Shown here one piece after another: positions 41,840-54,195 of a stretch of 64,000 bases of DNA (positions within the stretch are counted from its first letter, which is position 1; each line of letters opens with the position of its first letter). Location: the NCBI GenBank assembly GCA_949128115.1, contig OX421968.1, positions 31,586,877 through 31,650,876 of the forward strand, written 5' to 3'. The stretch comes from Anaspis maculata (lineage: Eukaryota > Arthropoda > Insecta > Coleoptera > Scraptiidae). The notes under the pieces were generated by a model. That model was not told the DNA's origin and did no database searches. It worked only from the letters and a program-made list of their open reading frames with translations. The position numbers and the translations under genes were made by a program.

Positions 41840-44800
41840 AAAAAAGGGTTATACTCAGATTTGAATTCTATTTGATGCACTAGTCAAAAAAAAAATTCCA
41901 AAAAAATTTTTCAATTTTTTTTTCCAATTTCACAAATAAATTTTGATTTTTTTGGAAATTGCAGGTAGTCGTTTTGAAGTACTGAAAATATCAAACATTA
42001 ATCCGTTTTTAGAATTTCTGTAGCACAAATGGTGCCCTCCGAAACACATTTGGAAAATCTCTCTTTGTTATTTGCCGCCCGCTGCAGCTGTTCTCCGCGA
42101 TGAGTCATTCATAATATAGGTAGTGATCACCTTCTGCACACATGGTGTTATGATGTTTTCTGACAAATAGGCGATGTAAATAGCAATAGTCAAGATTTGT
42201 GACATCGTGGTATTACGCAGATATATTTCGTTGCTACGATTTTTGAAATTGAATTCTTCGTGAATGACCTTAGCTCATTTGATTTTTGTTGAAATCGTTT
42301 CATTAGAATGCACTTGTTTCGTTTATAAAAATTCGTATTACGTATCGTAGTACCTACGATACGCGTTTGAGTGTCGAAAAGTGGCCAGTAAGAACCGTTG
42401 ATGGGAAAAAAGCCATGGCATTTCAACTTTCCCGAATGGGCATGCTCCTACAAGCTCGCAGATCGATGATCTCAGGCAGTAAAATTTTGATATAGAAGTC
42501 AGTTAATTTTGTTTTTATTTTGTCAGTCCAATAATTATGTCCGAGATTATGTCCTTGTACTTGAAAATAGTGAGTGTGTGTCCCGAGGTGTGTTCGTTTT
42601 AGCTGAGAATTTCTCTCCAAACAAAATAGTTGATTGGTCTGTATAGCTTCCTGTTAGTCTTTTGTTTTGCCGACTAGCCAATTGCCGACACGAATTTTTA
42701 CATAACAGAGCGTTTATGGAATGTTATTTTTTACAGAATAGCACTATTTCATCTTTTTTTCTATCTTGAACGGTAAGGCCGCTATGGAATAATTACGCTA
42801 GGATCGACCACTATGTATCTTCCCATAGCTCCCAGTTACTGGGTTCAATGCGTGTTCTAAATTTTCATTAAAATCAAAGATTAAAATTGGCTGCTCACAA
42901 TGGGCGACAGACTGCTGAGATAAGGTGCTTGTACTTGCACCAGGGTAAACCGTTGGTGTATGGGTGAATTTTTTTAATTTTTGAATGTTTCAAGAATTTG
43001 ATTTCAACAGAAATGAGTGTCAGTCATTTTGATAGCTGCAGTTTTCTATAACCTTTGAAAAGTATACATCTCTGTAAGTGTTATTTTTTGATTTACAGGC
43101 CAACTTGACGGATAGCGTTTTCCATCTCTCGTTATACAGCGTGTCCCGGAATTAGTGTTACAAAACTCACAGGGAGATAGAAAATTGAAAAATAAGGGGA
43201 GTTTCGTCTATAAACATACCCTCGCAAACGCATATTAACGGAGATACAGGCCTTCAAAGTTGTTTTTTGAAAACAGTTTTTTTGCATAACTTCTGAACCG
43301 TTCAACCGATGTTATTCAAATTCAAACTAAGGTTCACTAAGACAAGTGTTTATTGAACAATAATAACGAATTTCATCAGACATTTTTAGGAGCGAAGATA
43401 ATAGGGGGCAACCGCCCCCTGACCCCCCTATATTTAACCTCCCTAAATATTTTTGAGAATGATTTAAATTTTTGAATTTTGCGTTCAATTCAACGAAAAA
43501 AGTTATTCGGGCAAAATTTTGATAAGAGGCTTCAGTTTCAAGATATTTGGGTTTGAAACATTGGAAAACATCTCGAAATCGCCACTTTCCAGGGCCCAAA
43601 TTGTTTTTCTCTGAAAAACTCCATGTTTCTCAGCGAAAATAGTGGTTTATCAACTTAATACACCCAGAAAACTCATTCCAGTTGACGAATCATGAGTTTT
43701 TTTGAATTTTAATTTTTAGGCCCAGGAAAGTTGCGATTTCGAAATGTTTCCCAATGTTTCAATCCCAGATATCTCGGAAACGAAGCTTCTAATCAAAATT
43801 TTGCGAGAGTAACTTTTTTGTTTAAATTGAACGTAGAATTCAAAAATTGAAACAATCCCCAAAAATATTTGGGCAGGTCAAAAATAGGTGGAAAAGGGGG
43901 AGGGCACCCCTATTATCTTCGCCCCTGAAAATGTTTGATAAAATGCGTTACTATGTTTCAATAGAGACTTGTTTCAGTGAACTTGAGTTCAAATTTGAAT
44001 AAAATCGGTTGAACGATTCAAAAGCTATGCAAGAAAAACTGTTGGGAAAAAAAAACTTTGAAGGCCTGTATCTCCGTTATTATGCGTTTGCAGAGGTATG
44101 TTTATGGAGAAAAGTCCACTTATTTTTCAATTTTCTATCTCCCTGCGAGTTTTGTGACACTTATTCCGGGACACCCTATACAGGGTGTTTCCAAAATGGT
44201 GTTACAAACTTCTAGGGGAGATTCCCCATCAAAAATGGACAAGGAAAATATATACCTTTGATGTCCTAAAATGCTCAGTTGAAAAGTTACAGGGTGTTCA
44301 AGTTGACTTTATAAAACTGATTTTTTGACATAAGCTTTGAACCGTTTAACCGATTTCGTTCAAGCTCTCACCAAAGTTAACTGAAATAAGTCTCTATCGA
44401 ATAATAGTAACGTGTTGGAGAAAAAAGTTCAGGGGCGTAGATAATGGGGGCTGTCCTCATATTTCCCCCCCTATTTTTTACACCCCTAGCTATTTTTTTT
44501 TTACCAACAGTTTTTCTTGCATAGCTTTTGAATCGTTCAACCGATTTTATTCAAATTTGAACTCAAGTTCACTGAAACAAGTCTCTATTGAAACATAGTA
44601 ACGCATTTTATCAAACATTTTCAGGGGCGAAGATAATAGGGGTGCCCTCCCCCTTTTCCACCTATTTTTGACCTGCCCAAATATTTTTGGGGATTGTTTC
44701 AATTTTTGAATTCTACGTTCAATTTAAATAAAAAAGTTACTCTCGCAAAATTTTGATTAGAAGCTTCGTTTCCGAGATATCTGGGATTGAAACATTGGGA

Positions 44801-46709
44801 AACATTTCGAAATCGCAACTTTCCTGGGCCTAAAAATTAAAATTCAAAAAAACTCATGATTCGTCAACTGGAATGAGTTTTCTGGGTGTATTAAGTTGAT
44901 AAACCACTATTTTCGCTGAGAAACATGGAGTTTTTCAGAGAAAAACAATTTGGGCCCTGGAAAGTGGCGATTTCGAGATGTTTTCCAATGTTTCAAACCC
45001 AAATATCTTGAAACTGAAGCCTCTTATCAAAATTTTGCCCGAATAACTTTTTTCGTTGAATTGAACGCAAAATTCAAAAATTTAAATCATTCTCAAAAAT
45101 ATTTAGGGAGGTTAAATATAGCGGGGTCAGGGGGCGGTTGCCCCCTATTATCTTCGCTCCTAAAAATGTCTGATGAAATTCGTTATTATTGTTCAATAAA
45201 CACTTGTCTTAGTGAACCTTAGTTTGAATTTGAATAACATCGGTTGAACGGTTCAGAAGTTATGCAAAAAAACTGTTTTCAAAAAACAACTTTGAAGGCC
45301 TGTATCTCCGTTAATATGCGTTTGCGAGGGTATGTTTATAGACGAAACTCCCCTTATTTTTCAATTTTCTATCTCCCTGTGAGTTTTGTAACACTAATTC
45401 CGGGACACGCTGTATAACGAGAGATGGAAAACGCTATCCGTCAAGTTGGCCTGTAAATCAAAAAATAACACTTACAGAGATGTATACTTTTCAAAGGTTA
45501 TAGAAAACTGCAGCTATCAAAATGACTGACACTCATTTCTGTTGAAATCAAATTCTTGAAACATTCAAAAATTAAAAAAATTCACCCATACACCAACGGT
45601 TTACCCTGGTGCAAGTACAAGCACCTTATCTCAGCAGTCTGTCGCCCATTGTGAGCAGCCAATTTTAATCTTTGATTTTAATGAAAATTTAGAACACGCA
45701 TTGAACCCAGTAACTGGGAGCTATGGGAAGATACATAGTGGTCGATCCTAGCGTAATTATTCCATAGCGGCCTTACCGTTCAAGATAGAAAAAAAGATGA
45801 AATAGTGCTATTCTGTAAAAAATAACATTCCATAAACGCTCTGTTATGTAAAAATTCGTGTCGGCAATTGGCTAGTCGGCAAAACAAAAGACTAACAGGA
45901 AGCTATACAGACCAATCAACTATTTTGTTTGGAGAGAAATTCTCAGCTAAAACGAACACACCTCGGGACACACACTCACTATTTTCAAGTACAAGGACAT
46001 AATCTCGGACATAATTATTGGACTGACAAAATAAAAACAAAATTAACTGACTTCTATATCAAAATTTTACTGCCTGAGATCATCGATCTGCGAGCTTGTA
46101 GGAGCATGCCCATTCGGGAAAGTTGAAATGCCATGGCTTTTTTCCCATCAACGGTTCTTACTGGCCACTTTTCGACACTCAAACGCGTATCGTAGGTACT
46201 ACGATACGTAATACGAATTTTTATAAACGAAACAAGTGCATTCTAATGAAACGATTTCAACAAAAATCAAATGAGCTAAGGTCATTCACGAAGAATTCAA
46301 TTTCAAAAATCGTAGCAACGAAATATATCTGCGTAATACCACGATGTCACAAATCTTGACTATTGCTATTTACATCGCCTATTTGTCAGAAAACATCATA
46401 ACACCATGTGTGCAGAAGGTGATCACTACCTATATTATGAATGACTCATCGCGGAGAACAGCTGCAGCGGGCGGCAAATAACAAAGAGAGATTTTCCAAA
46501 TGTGTTTCGGAGGGCACCATTTGTGCTACAGAAATTCTAAAAACGGATTAATGTTTGATATTTTCAGTACTTCAAAACGACTACCTGCAATTTCCAAAAA
46601 AATCAAAATTTATTTGTGAAATTGGAAAAAAAAATTGAAAAATGTTTTTGGAATTTTTTTTTTGACTAGTGCATCAAATAGGATTCAAATCTGAGTATAA
46701 CCCTTTTTT
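41840..46709. repeat. 4.9-kb near-perfect palindrome
   Basis: Arms of about 2.2 kb (41840-44056 and 44497-46709) surround a loop of about 440 bp. Three minus-strand peptides of 78, 65 and 90 residues in the left arm recur on the plus strand of the right arm with only one residue changed (G to A), so arm identity is very high. The arms contain degenerate repeats of a CCGTTCAACCGAT unit with an AGCGAAGATAATAGGGG word, also present in the loop. No target duplication or transposase is evident. It may be a large foldback element, a recent inverted duplication, or an assembly artefact. Confidence 0.88.
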
Positions 46710-47270
46710 GAAACGAAAGTTGAAAAAAACGTTGAAACGACGACTTTTCAGGCCGATTTCGCTCCACTATAATGCAGAGCGGTATCAAGAAGGTTGAAGA
46801 AGTACCTGGAGGATTTTGATCGGCAGGAAGTAGACTGGTCGCGGACTGTTTCGATATACATTCCCCTGCGGGTATGAGACATTTCAGGGAGATGGTTGCA
46901 TCAGGTTGATACACGTTAGTCCTTACCATTTCCTAGATGTGCACATATAGGCAGGTAGGGTCAGGGTCCTTTGCGTATTTTTAAGTGAGACTAGTGGTCG
47001 AACACTAGAGCCTATCTCCTGGAGTGTCAGGTTCGGTGGGGTTTTGTAGTGTCGAACAAGTCTATTAGCGAAACCGCTTCATCGGGTGAAACTTTGTAGC
47101 TCGTCGAGTTTTGTTGGTGTCTTGAGGTCTACTGCCGCGGTCGCTGAGCTCTTCCATCATTGCTGCGCGTCCAAGTCAGATCTGGTGTCTACCCACCTCG
47201 ACGGAGGTTGCGAGCAGTTCAGGCGTAAACATCGCAACTGATGCATTCCTCTAGAACACACGTTTATTTC
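46710..47270. other. Apparently low-copy spacer, no gene recognised
   Basis: About 560 bp of more GC-balanced DNA without visible copies elsewhere in the window. No frame or RNA structure is convincing. Confidence 0.4.
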
Positions 47271-49051
47271 TAAACTACGCACAAATCAATACGTCGTTCC
47301 AAAAAAATGCTCTTTTTCAATTTGATGTGAATTTGGATTCCTACAATGAATTTGCATTCTGTTTGAAGTGTCCGTTTACTTCATTCTTTGGGTATCAGTC
47401 CGTGGTTTTGCAAGATACTAGATAATTCACATAAATTTTGTACCGGGTGTTCAATAAGGCAGTGCAAAATTTCTGAATCGTCAAGAAACTCCCGTTCGAA
47501 AAATATTATTTTTCTCTTGAATTTTTACCACAAAGAAGACAAAGTAGGTCTTGAAGTACAAGGTGGTGTTTGAATTCTCTGATTATCTTCTTCATTAACA
47601 GAATGAGCACAAAGAAATCATCTTTTTGGTTTTGCATGGATAACTTTTTTCGTCGTTGACCGATTTTAAAAATTAGTGGCTCATATTGAAGCTAAAACTT
47701 TGGGTAAAAATACATGAGGATCAGAATTGACTCAAGGCAAACATTCAGAATCAAGTGTTCAATAAAAGTTGGCCCAAATCTAAATCGTCGTCTTCAGCTC
47801 GTTTGGGAGAAGGATTAGCTAAAAGTCACTTTTCTTTCGAAGGAATCATTTATTCTTAATACATTGAGGTTTTTCTAGCTGGCTTGTCCTAGCCAATAAT
47901 TGTAGGTGAAGGAATCCAATTACAACTGCATGTTCAAGCAGGATTTAGGTAATTCATTGTTTTTATTTTCGTAGTGTTAGTTACGACCAATTTCAGGTGA
48001 ACAAGGGACTTTTGAGGAGCTTGTGTTGTGGTTAGTTAGCGCGTTCGACTATCACTCCAGAGGTCGCGGGTTCGATCTCCGCCGGGGACGGATTTTCGGC
48101 CTCGAAAACAAGCTCCTTGGTTTAGTTGGAATGCTTGCTAAATGCAAGACGCGCCGTGTGTCGCATAGCACGTAAAATACGAACGATGGTGCCGACCCCA
48201 TGCGATGTTGGTGGTCGTTAAAAATCCCTACCCTGTGTTGGAACACACAGGGGTTCGGCAAAATTTCCGGTATAGTGGAGGAAAGCATTCACCGGCGTCG
48301 GTATTAGGCCTCGTTGCGGAAATAGGCCGACGTTAAATAAACGAATAAGATAAAAAGGGGCTGTTTCTTTTCCTTGAACATGCAGTTGTAAATGAATTCC
48401 TCCACCTACACAATTCTTGGCCAGGACAAGAACAAAGACCATAATGTATTCAGAATAAATTATTTATACGAAAAAAAAACGTGGCTACTAGCAAATCCTT
48501 TTTCTAAACGGGCTGTCGACGGCGTTTTAAATTTGGGTCACATTTCATTGAACCCTTGGCTCTGAATGTTTGTCTTGAGTCAATTCTGATCCTTGGGTCT
48601 TTTTACCTATAGTTTTAGCTTCAATATGAGCCGCAAATTTTTAAAATCGGTCAACGAGGAAAAAAGTAATCCATGCAAAACCAAAAAGATGATTTTTGTG
48701 TGCTCACCCTGTAAATAAAGGAGAAAAACAGATAATACAAGCACCACCCTGTACTTTGAGGCCTACCTCATCTCCTTTGTGGTGAAAATTCAAGAGAAAA
48801 AAATTCTTTTTCGAACGGGAGCTTCATGACGATTCAGAAATTTTGCACTGTTTTATTGAACACCCTGTACAAAATTTATGTAAATTATCTAGTGTCTTGC
48901 AAAACCACGGACTGATAGCCAAAGGACGAAGTCAACAGACACTCCAAACAGAATACAAATTCATTGTAGTAATCCAAATTTACATCAAATTGAAAAAGGG
49001 CAAATTTTTTTGGAACGACGCGACGCGACGTATTGATTTGTGCGTAGTTTA
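47271..49051. mobile_element. 1.8-kb palindromic element, TAAACTACGCA ends
   Basis: TAAACTACGCACAAATCAAT at 47271 and its complement ending at 49051. The arms (about 670 bp) are clearly diverged but collinear. They include ACAAGGTGG/CCACCCTGTA and GGGTGTTCAAT/ATTGAACACCC modules and the GTTGACCGATTTTAAAAAT text found also at 3.8 and 21.4 kb. The loop (about 47943-48372) carries a SINE. The end sequence resembles that of 49802-50857. Confidence 0.85.
48015..48356 (+). mobile_element. tRNA-derived SINE
   Basis: A polymerase III A box (TGGTTAGTTAGC, 48029-48040) and B box (GGTTCGATCTC, 48069-48079) have tRNA-like spacing in a tRNA-like head of about 75 nt. An unrelated body follows, containing a CCTGTGTTGGAACACACAGG hairpin (48231-48250), and then an A-rich end (TTAAATAAACGAATAAGATAAAAA). 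That is the standard SINE layout. It would be transcribed from its internal promoter by Pol III. No clear flanking duplication. It lies in the loop of a palindromic element. Confidence 0.82.
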
Positions 49052-49506
49052 TTATTTATTATTTTTATTGGTTCTACCTATATCACACAGTAAAGGATTA
49101 ATTTTAATCCCAATGACCTCGTTGTCGTTTGTTCACTTTTTGCCGGAAATGTTGATTGACGAAGTTGTCACTGGCACTCCCGAAGAACTCCAAGGGCGTG
49201 CGAAGCTGAGATTCCCGATTAATACGCATGTAGCACGTCTCTTTGTCTCGACTTGTTTTCCGTTCAGAATGAATTTAATTTCGATTTATTGTAAAATATG
49301 AATAACATTGATAATATTATGATTGGTTTTTGTTCATGAATCGATATATGTATTATCTAATTTTTGTCCAAGTAGTGTTTGTTTTAATTTCAGGCTTGAA
49401 CATTACCTAGAAATCAAAATTTCAAGAAAATATCAAAATATCGGATATATATCAAATATATCAATAAATATCCGATATTATGATATTTTGATATTTATAT
49501 AAATAT

Positions 49507-49526
49507 CATGATATTTTCCAACCCTG
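49507..49526 (-). other. Possible solitary hAT-type terminus
   Basis: In complement this reads CAGGGTTGGAAAATATCATG, like the start of hAT-type elements. The upstream 90 bp are imperfect GATATT palindromes. The expected opposite terminus was not found. Confidence 0.4.
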
Positions 49527-49801
49527 TTTCCAGTGCGAAAAAATCGGACGATTTTAAGTGTCATGTGCCAAACCGCTGCATTCAAATAATTTGAAACGTA
49601 AGTGAAGCGGACTGGGACAAATTTTGATTCATTGATGGGTCAAATTCATTTTTTTGGGGCCTCCATTATGAGACAGCCACCTGGGCCTGCCCCCAAAAGA
49701 TTGGGGTACCTAAGTCCAGAAGAGATGAGCTCTGGCTTGAAATTTCCCGGCACTTTGGTGGTGAGGATAATATTTACAAAATAAAATAAAATTAAATAGA
49801 A

Positions 49802-50857
49802 TATAAACTGCGCAACAAATATGTTGTCGCGAGGGAAAAATTGGTCCGAGTTTGGACCCCAATAACTTTTGAATGACAAAATCCATTTTGATTCTGTTTT
49901 GACGGTTAGTGAGATCAGTCTTTCCGTTATTCACGTTCAGGAGGTGAAGATCTGGAAGCTCCATGTAAAACATCTACAGGGTGAAATGTAAAACAGTACA
50001 AAATTTTAGCAAATTAAACGGACTTCCATTTTCAGAATAATTTTTTTTCTCAAATGCAAATGGGAAGATTATAAAGCGTTATGTTTTAGCTTGCGCCCAC
50101 TTTCGAAATTTTTGAAATCGGAAGTCTGGTTCTGACTTTATGATTTTTTCTCGTGTAAGATGCTGATTTATCCTATCGGTACAAAGAAGCCTATATTATT
50201 CTGATGATGGGAGGTTGCAATTCACGAATATTGTTGCTTAAACGGTTCTCAGAAACTTGACTTGCAGACCATCTGAAATACCTTGATCAAAAACTTCAAA
50301 AAAGGGGCCCATTCGAAATGGGCGACACAGCTGTTTTTCTTAAAAATTGAATTTGTTCAGATTTTCACAACTGAAACAAACTTTCTTTGTGATTTTGACC
50401 TCCTGAACTTGATGCTGATGGTCAAGTTTAGTTTTTGATGATGACAGGCTCCCTGGGCTAACATAGTCTTTCTTGTAGCGATAGGATTAATCAGCATCCT
50501 CCAAAAGAAAAAAAATCATAAAGCCAGAACCAGAGTTCCGAATCCAAAAATTCCAAAACTGGGCGCAAGCCAAAATATCACGCTTTATGATCCTTTCATT
50601 TGCATTTGTGAAAAAAAATTATTCTGAAAATGGGGGTCCGTTTAATTTGCTAAAATTTTGCACTGTTTTACATTTCACCCTGTAAATATTTTACATGACG
50701 CTTCCTGATCTTCACCTCTTGAAGGTGAATAACGGAAAAATTGATCTCACTAACCGTGAAAACGAATTCGAAATAGTTTGTGTCATTCAAAAGTTATTGT
50801 GGTCCAAAGTTGGACCAATTTTTCCCTTGCGACAACATATTTGTTGCGCAGTTTATA
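49802..50857. mobile_element. 1.06-kb palindromic element, TATAAACTGCGCA ends
   Basis: TATAAACTGCGCAACAAATA at 49802 and its complement ending at 50857. Arms of about 450 bp give matching peptides on opposite strands (LLxVNNGKxDLTNR, QHICCAVY). ACAGGGTGAAATG at 49977 mirrors CATTTCACCCTGT at 50671. The ends resemble those of 47271-49051, so both are probably one family with TA-type duplications. Confidence 0.85.
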
Positions 50858-51250
50858 ATATTTTTATTTTATATGGTATGTAACGGTTTACTTTTGCAAA
50901 GAATAATAAAAGAAAATGAAGAAGACCTTGGTATTGTTGGATTTATTTAAATTCAAATTAGGTACAATTATTTTGTAACGTTAGAGAGTGTTGGTGGTTG
51001 CGCGCTGGGTTCCGATTTTTTGTGGGTCCTTTCAAAGTTGAACAGAGGGCATTTTGCTCAATTTCGTGAAATGAACTTCGGGCATCCTGGGAAACCGCAC
51101 AGCGATTTGTCCGCTGGGCAAGGCCACGAAGGCGTCCTGAAGCGAAAATACGTGATTGTGCTGTAAAAGGAATAGGGGTAAGTTTGATAGAAAATGTTTT
51201 GAGGCGAGGCAGTCCCGAACACGTACTTTCCTAGGTTCGCGAATTTATAG

Positions 51251-52204
51251 GATTCAAGTTACGGCCTCAGCAAAGGCCACGGAAAATCCCATCCAGTTCT
51301 GCATACAATCCAACGATCCTTCCTACTGTATCGGAACAAGAGCTCTTGTTTGCGGTTTAACAAATAACTTTGTACCAAAGGTACGCTGATGTGTTATCGA
51401 CAAGGACTTGGGAGGAACGGTGGGCCCCAAGGGGGGTTCCCTGTTCAACGTTGTTGTTTCGTGCAGGCCACACGTCACCAGCTTCTGCCTTTCGAGAAGG
51501 GATCAAACCCTGAGCGAAGTATTCTAACTCCAAAGCCGCCTAAAACGATAATCGTTGGTTAAATTCAATTACTCACGCAATTTAGTCCTTAGGACTCAAT
51601 TCCAAGTCCGACTTGCATCCAAAACTGTTCTAGTCAATCAGGCTGCTGTATTTGACAATTTGCACTGCTGCAACTTCAGCTTACTTGCACATCAAAGAGA
51701 AAGAAGCGATGCAAGAAGTGATTGTTACAGTAATATTGTTTCCAGGATGTCAAGTTTCTAGACAAAGTTAGCTAGCGAAGAAAAAGTTGGCACCAATCTG
51801 CATAGAAATTCGCCTTTCCAAAACCTTACCAACGTTTTTTCTTCGTTGGTCTAAATTTTGTTAGGTAGGTAGGTAGGTAGACCTCTTTGGAACTTTTTTC
51901 ACCGATCCTAAATTATTTCCGTCTCCTAATAAAGCTCTGAACAAGCTTTTGGGCGAATGAATGTTGCGCAAAACGTTGAGCCCATTGTTTATTTGCCAAA
52001 TAGCTTTTTCAGAACTTATCAGGGGATGGAAATACCGGCCCTTATTGATGGAAAATACGAATAGACAATTCGGTAAGAAATTGAGAACCTAGGTATTTTT
52101 TATCCTTGATATAATTTTTAATGAAATATTTTTTTGTTTCAGTAAGTTCCATTGACGAAAAGAAGGACGGATGTGCCAAGCTGCCGGGTAGTAAAGAAGA
52201 CTGA
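51251..52204 (+). CDS. Tentative host-gene exons (3' end of a gene)
   Basis: Three exon-like segments: 51251-51380 (after a TTTATAG acceptor, ending AAG|GTACGC), 51467-51557 (after a TTGTTTCGTGCAG acceptor, ending GTTG|GTTAAA) and 52143-52204 (after TTTTTTGTTTCAG, ending in a TGA). In the frame IQVTASAKATENP ... CGLTNNFVPK the first exon ends in phase 0. The second is open (ATRHQLLPFEKG) and ends in phase 1. The last needs exactly two bases and then reads SSIDEKKDGCAKLPG to the stop. Introns would be 86 and 585 bp. I do not recognise the protein, the last donor is weak, and no earlier exon joins in phase, so this may be chance. Confidence 0.3.
51863..51880. repeat. (GTAG)n microsatellite
   Basis: Four to five GTAG units, of the GTAGGTAC type common in some insect genomes. 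Confidence 0.8.
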
Positions 52205-52300
52205 AGCGATCAAAAGGTAGGATTTTTTAGGCCTTGCCAGACAGGCGGAGGCTATTTATGGCCGCTTTTACCTCTCACCGAATTTGTCCAGAAAATGGGC

Positions 52301-54082
52301 AAAGGACCCCGCACGATTCTTATGGGAAATGGGTCTCGGTCAAATTCCCTAATTTTTTCATATGTTGTAGCCCAATTTGACACGAGCCAAAAACCATCGT
52401 CCGTTACCCAAAAAAATTGACAGTTTTTGTTCTATAAGTGGTTGAAAATGGGTTATTTCAAGGTAAAAAAATATGTTCCAACGTAAGTGAGAACATTTCA
52501 ACGTCCTTTTTAACACATATGGCTCATGACAATTCCCTTTTTCTTTTGTGGAAAAATCAACCCCCTCCCTCACCCCCAACCCCTACTTGTGAGTATCAAA
52601 TTCGAAATTACGTTTGAAAGTCATGCAGATAGTTCTATTTTGTCGAATTACTAATTTTGGCACAATTTTTTTTTCCAACCCCCAAATAGGGGGTGGGGTT
52701 GAAAAAAAAACCATCGGTCAATTTGGCTGAATTTCTGATATTGTGCTTTACCAGTTACGCTAAACAAGATTACCAAGGGAAAACTCATTCGTATGACCAG
52801 TTTCCACCCCACAGAGGGTTGAAGTTGACTATAATGACTCATAAAACATTCTTCCATGTCATAAACAAAATGAATGAAAATAGTGGACTTTCATATCATC
52901 TTGTTTTGTAAAAATGTCTATCCTTCAAAAATAATTTCAACCCCGTCTCTCATCCCCTATCCTTGTTTCTGAACATCATATTCGAAATAAATCTTGAAAA
53001 TGAAGGAGAAGGTCTACGGTCGGATTCTCTGCATCTGATTGTGAATTCCCTCTCAAAATTCACTTTCACTATTATGCTTATGTTAGCACCCTTACAGCAG
53101 GGTGAGACATACATTTGATTGAATGATTTTTTGCCTGGATTATTATTAAAAATATTGGTGCTCCTATCAAGTCTCAACTTTACAGCAGATTAATTATGTT
53201 TACCTGTACCTACATAGTTCCTAACTTTTTTCTTTTGTACGGATACACCTCTACTTATAGTTTAGATTGAAGAATTTTATGTCATTTGGAGCGAAAGCTG
53301 TTCAATCAAAGCAAAATATTATGTCACACTCTTATTCTAGCTACTGCGACTATTTGAAGGATGAAATAAAAATTGATATAAATTCCAATATTTGTTTCAA
53401 ATATGATGTTCAGAAACAGGGATAGGGGATGAAGGACGGGATTGAAAGTATTTTTGGAGAATAGACATTTTTACGAAACAAGACGATATGAAAGTCCACT
53501 ATTTCCATTCATTTGGTTTATGACATGGAAGAATGTTTTATGCGTCATTATAGTCAACTTCAACCCTCTGTGGGGTGGAAACTGGTCATACGAATAAGTT
53601 TTCCCTTGGTAATCTTGTTTAGCGTAACTGGTAAAGCACAATATCAGAAACTCAGTCGAATTGACCGATGGTTTTTTTTTTCAACCCCACCCCCTATTTG
53701 GGGGTTGAAAAAAAAAATTGTACCAAAATTGACAATTCGACAAAATAGAACTATCTGCATGACTTTCAAACGTAATTTCGAATTTGATACTCACAAGTAA
53801 GGGTTGGGGGTGAGGGAGGGGGTTGATTTTTTCACAAAAGAAAAAGGGAATTGTCATGAGCCATATGTGTTGAAAAGGACGTTGAAATGTTCTCACTTAC
53901 GTTGGAACATATTTTTTTACCTTGAAATAACCCATTTTCAACCCCTTACAGAAAAAAAACTGTCCATTTTTTTGGGTAACGGACGATGGTTTTTGGCTTG
54001 TGTCAAATTGGGCTACAACATATAAGAAAATCAGGGAATTTGACCGAGACCCATTTTCCATAAGAATCGTGCGGGGTCCTTT
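52301..54082. mobile_element. 1.8-kb palindromic element
   Basis: AAAGGACCCCGCACGATTCT at 52301 and its complement ending at 54082. The arms (about 700 bp) are highly similar: a 73-residue minus-strand peptide in the left arm and its plus-strand twin in the right differ at only a few positions. The loop is about 53000-53390. No target duplication is certain and no coding capacity is recognised. Confidence 0.85.
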
Positions 54083-54195
54083 CTGGAGAAAACTACTTTT
54101 CTCGACTCGACTCAGCGCCATCACTGAAGTAATTCCCCAACAAGACAAATTTAGACTTTGCTAGTTAATAGAGACAAATACAAGGGAGGGCAGGG

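Noticed and set aside
41840..46709. Two duplicated gene sets (identical 65-, 78- and 90-residue frames)
   Set aside because: They are mirror-image frames in palindrome arms, with no recognised domain and no gene structure.
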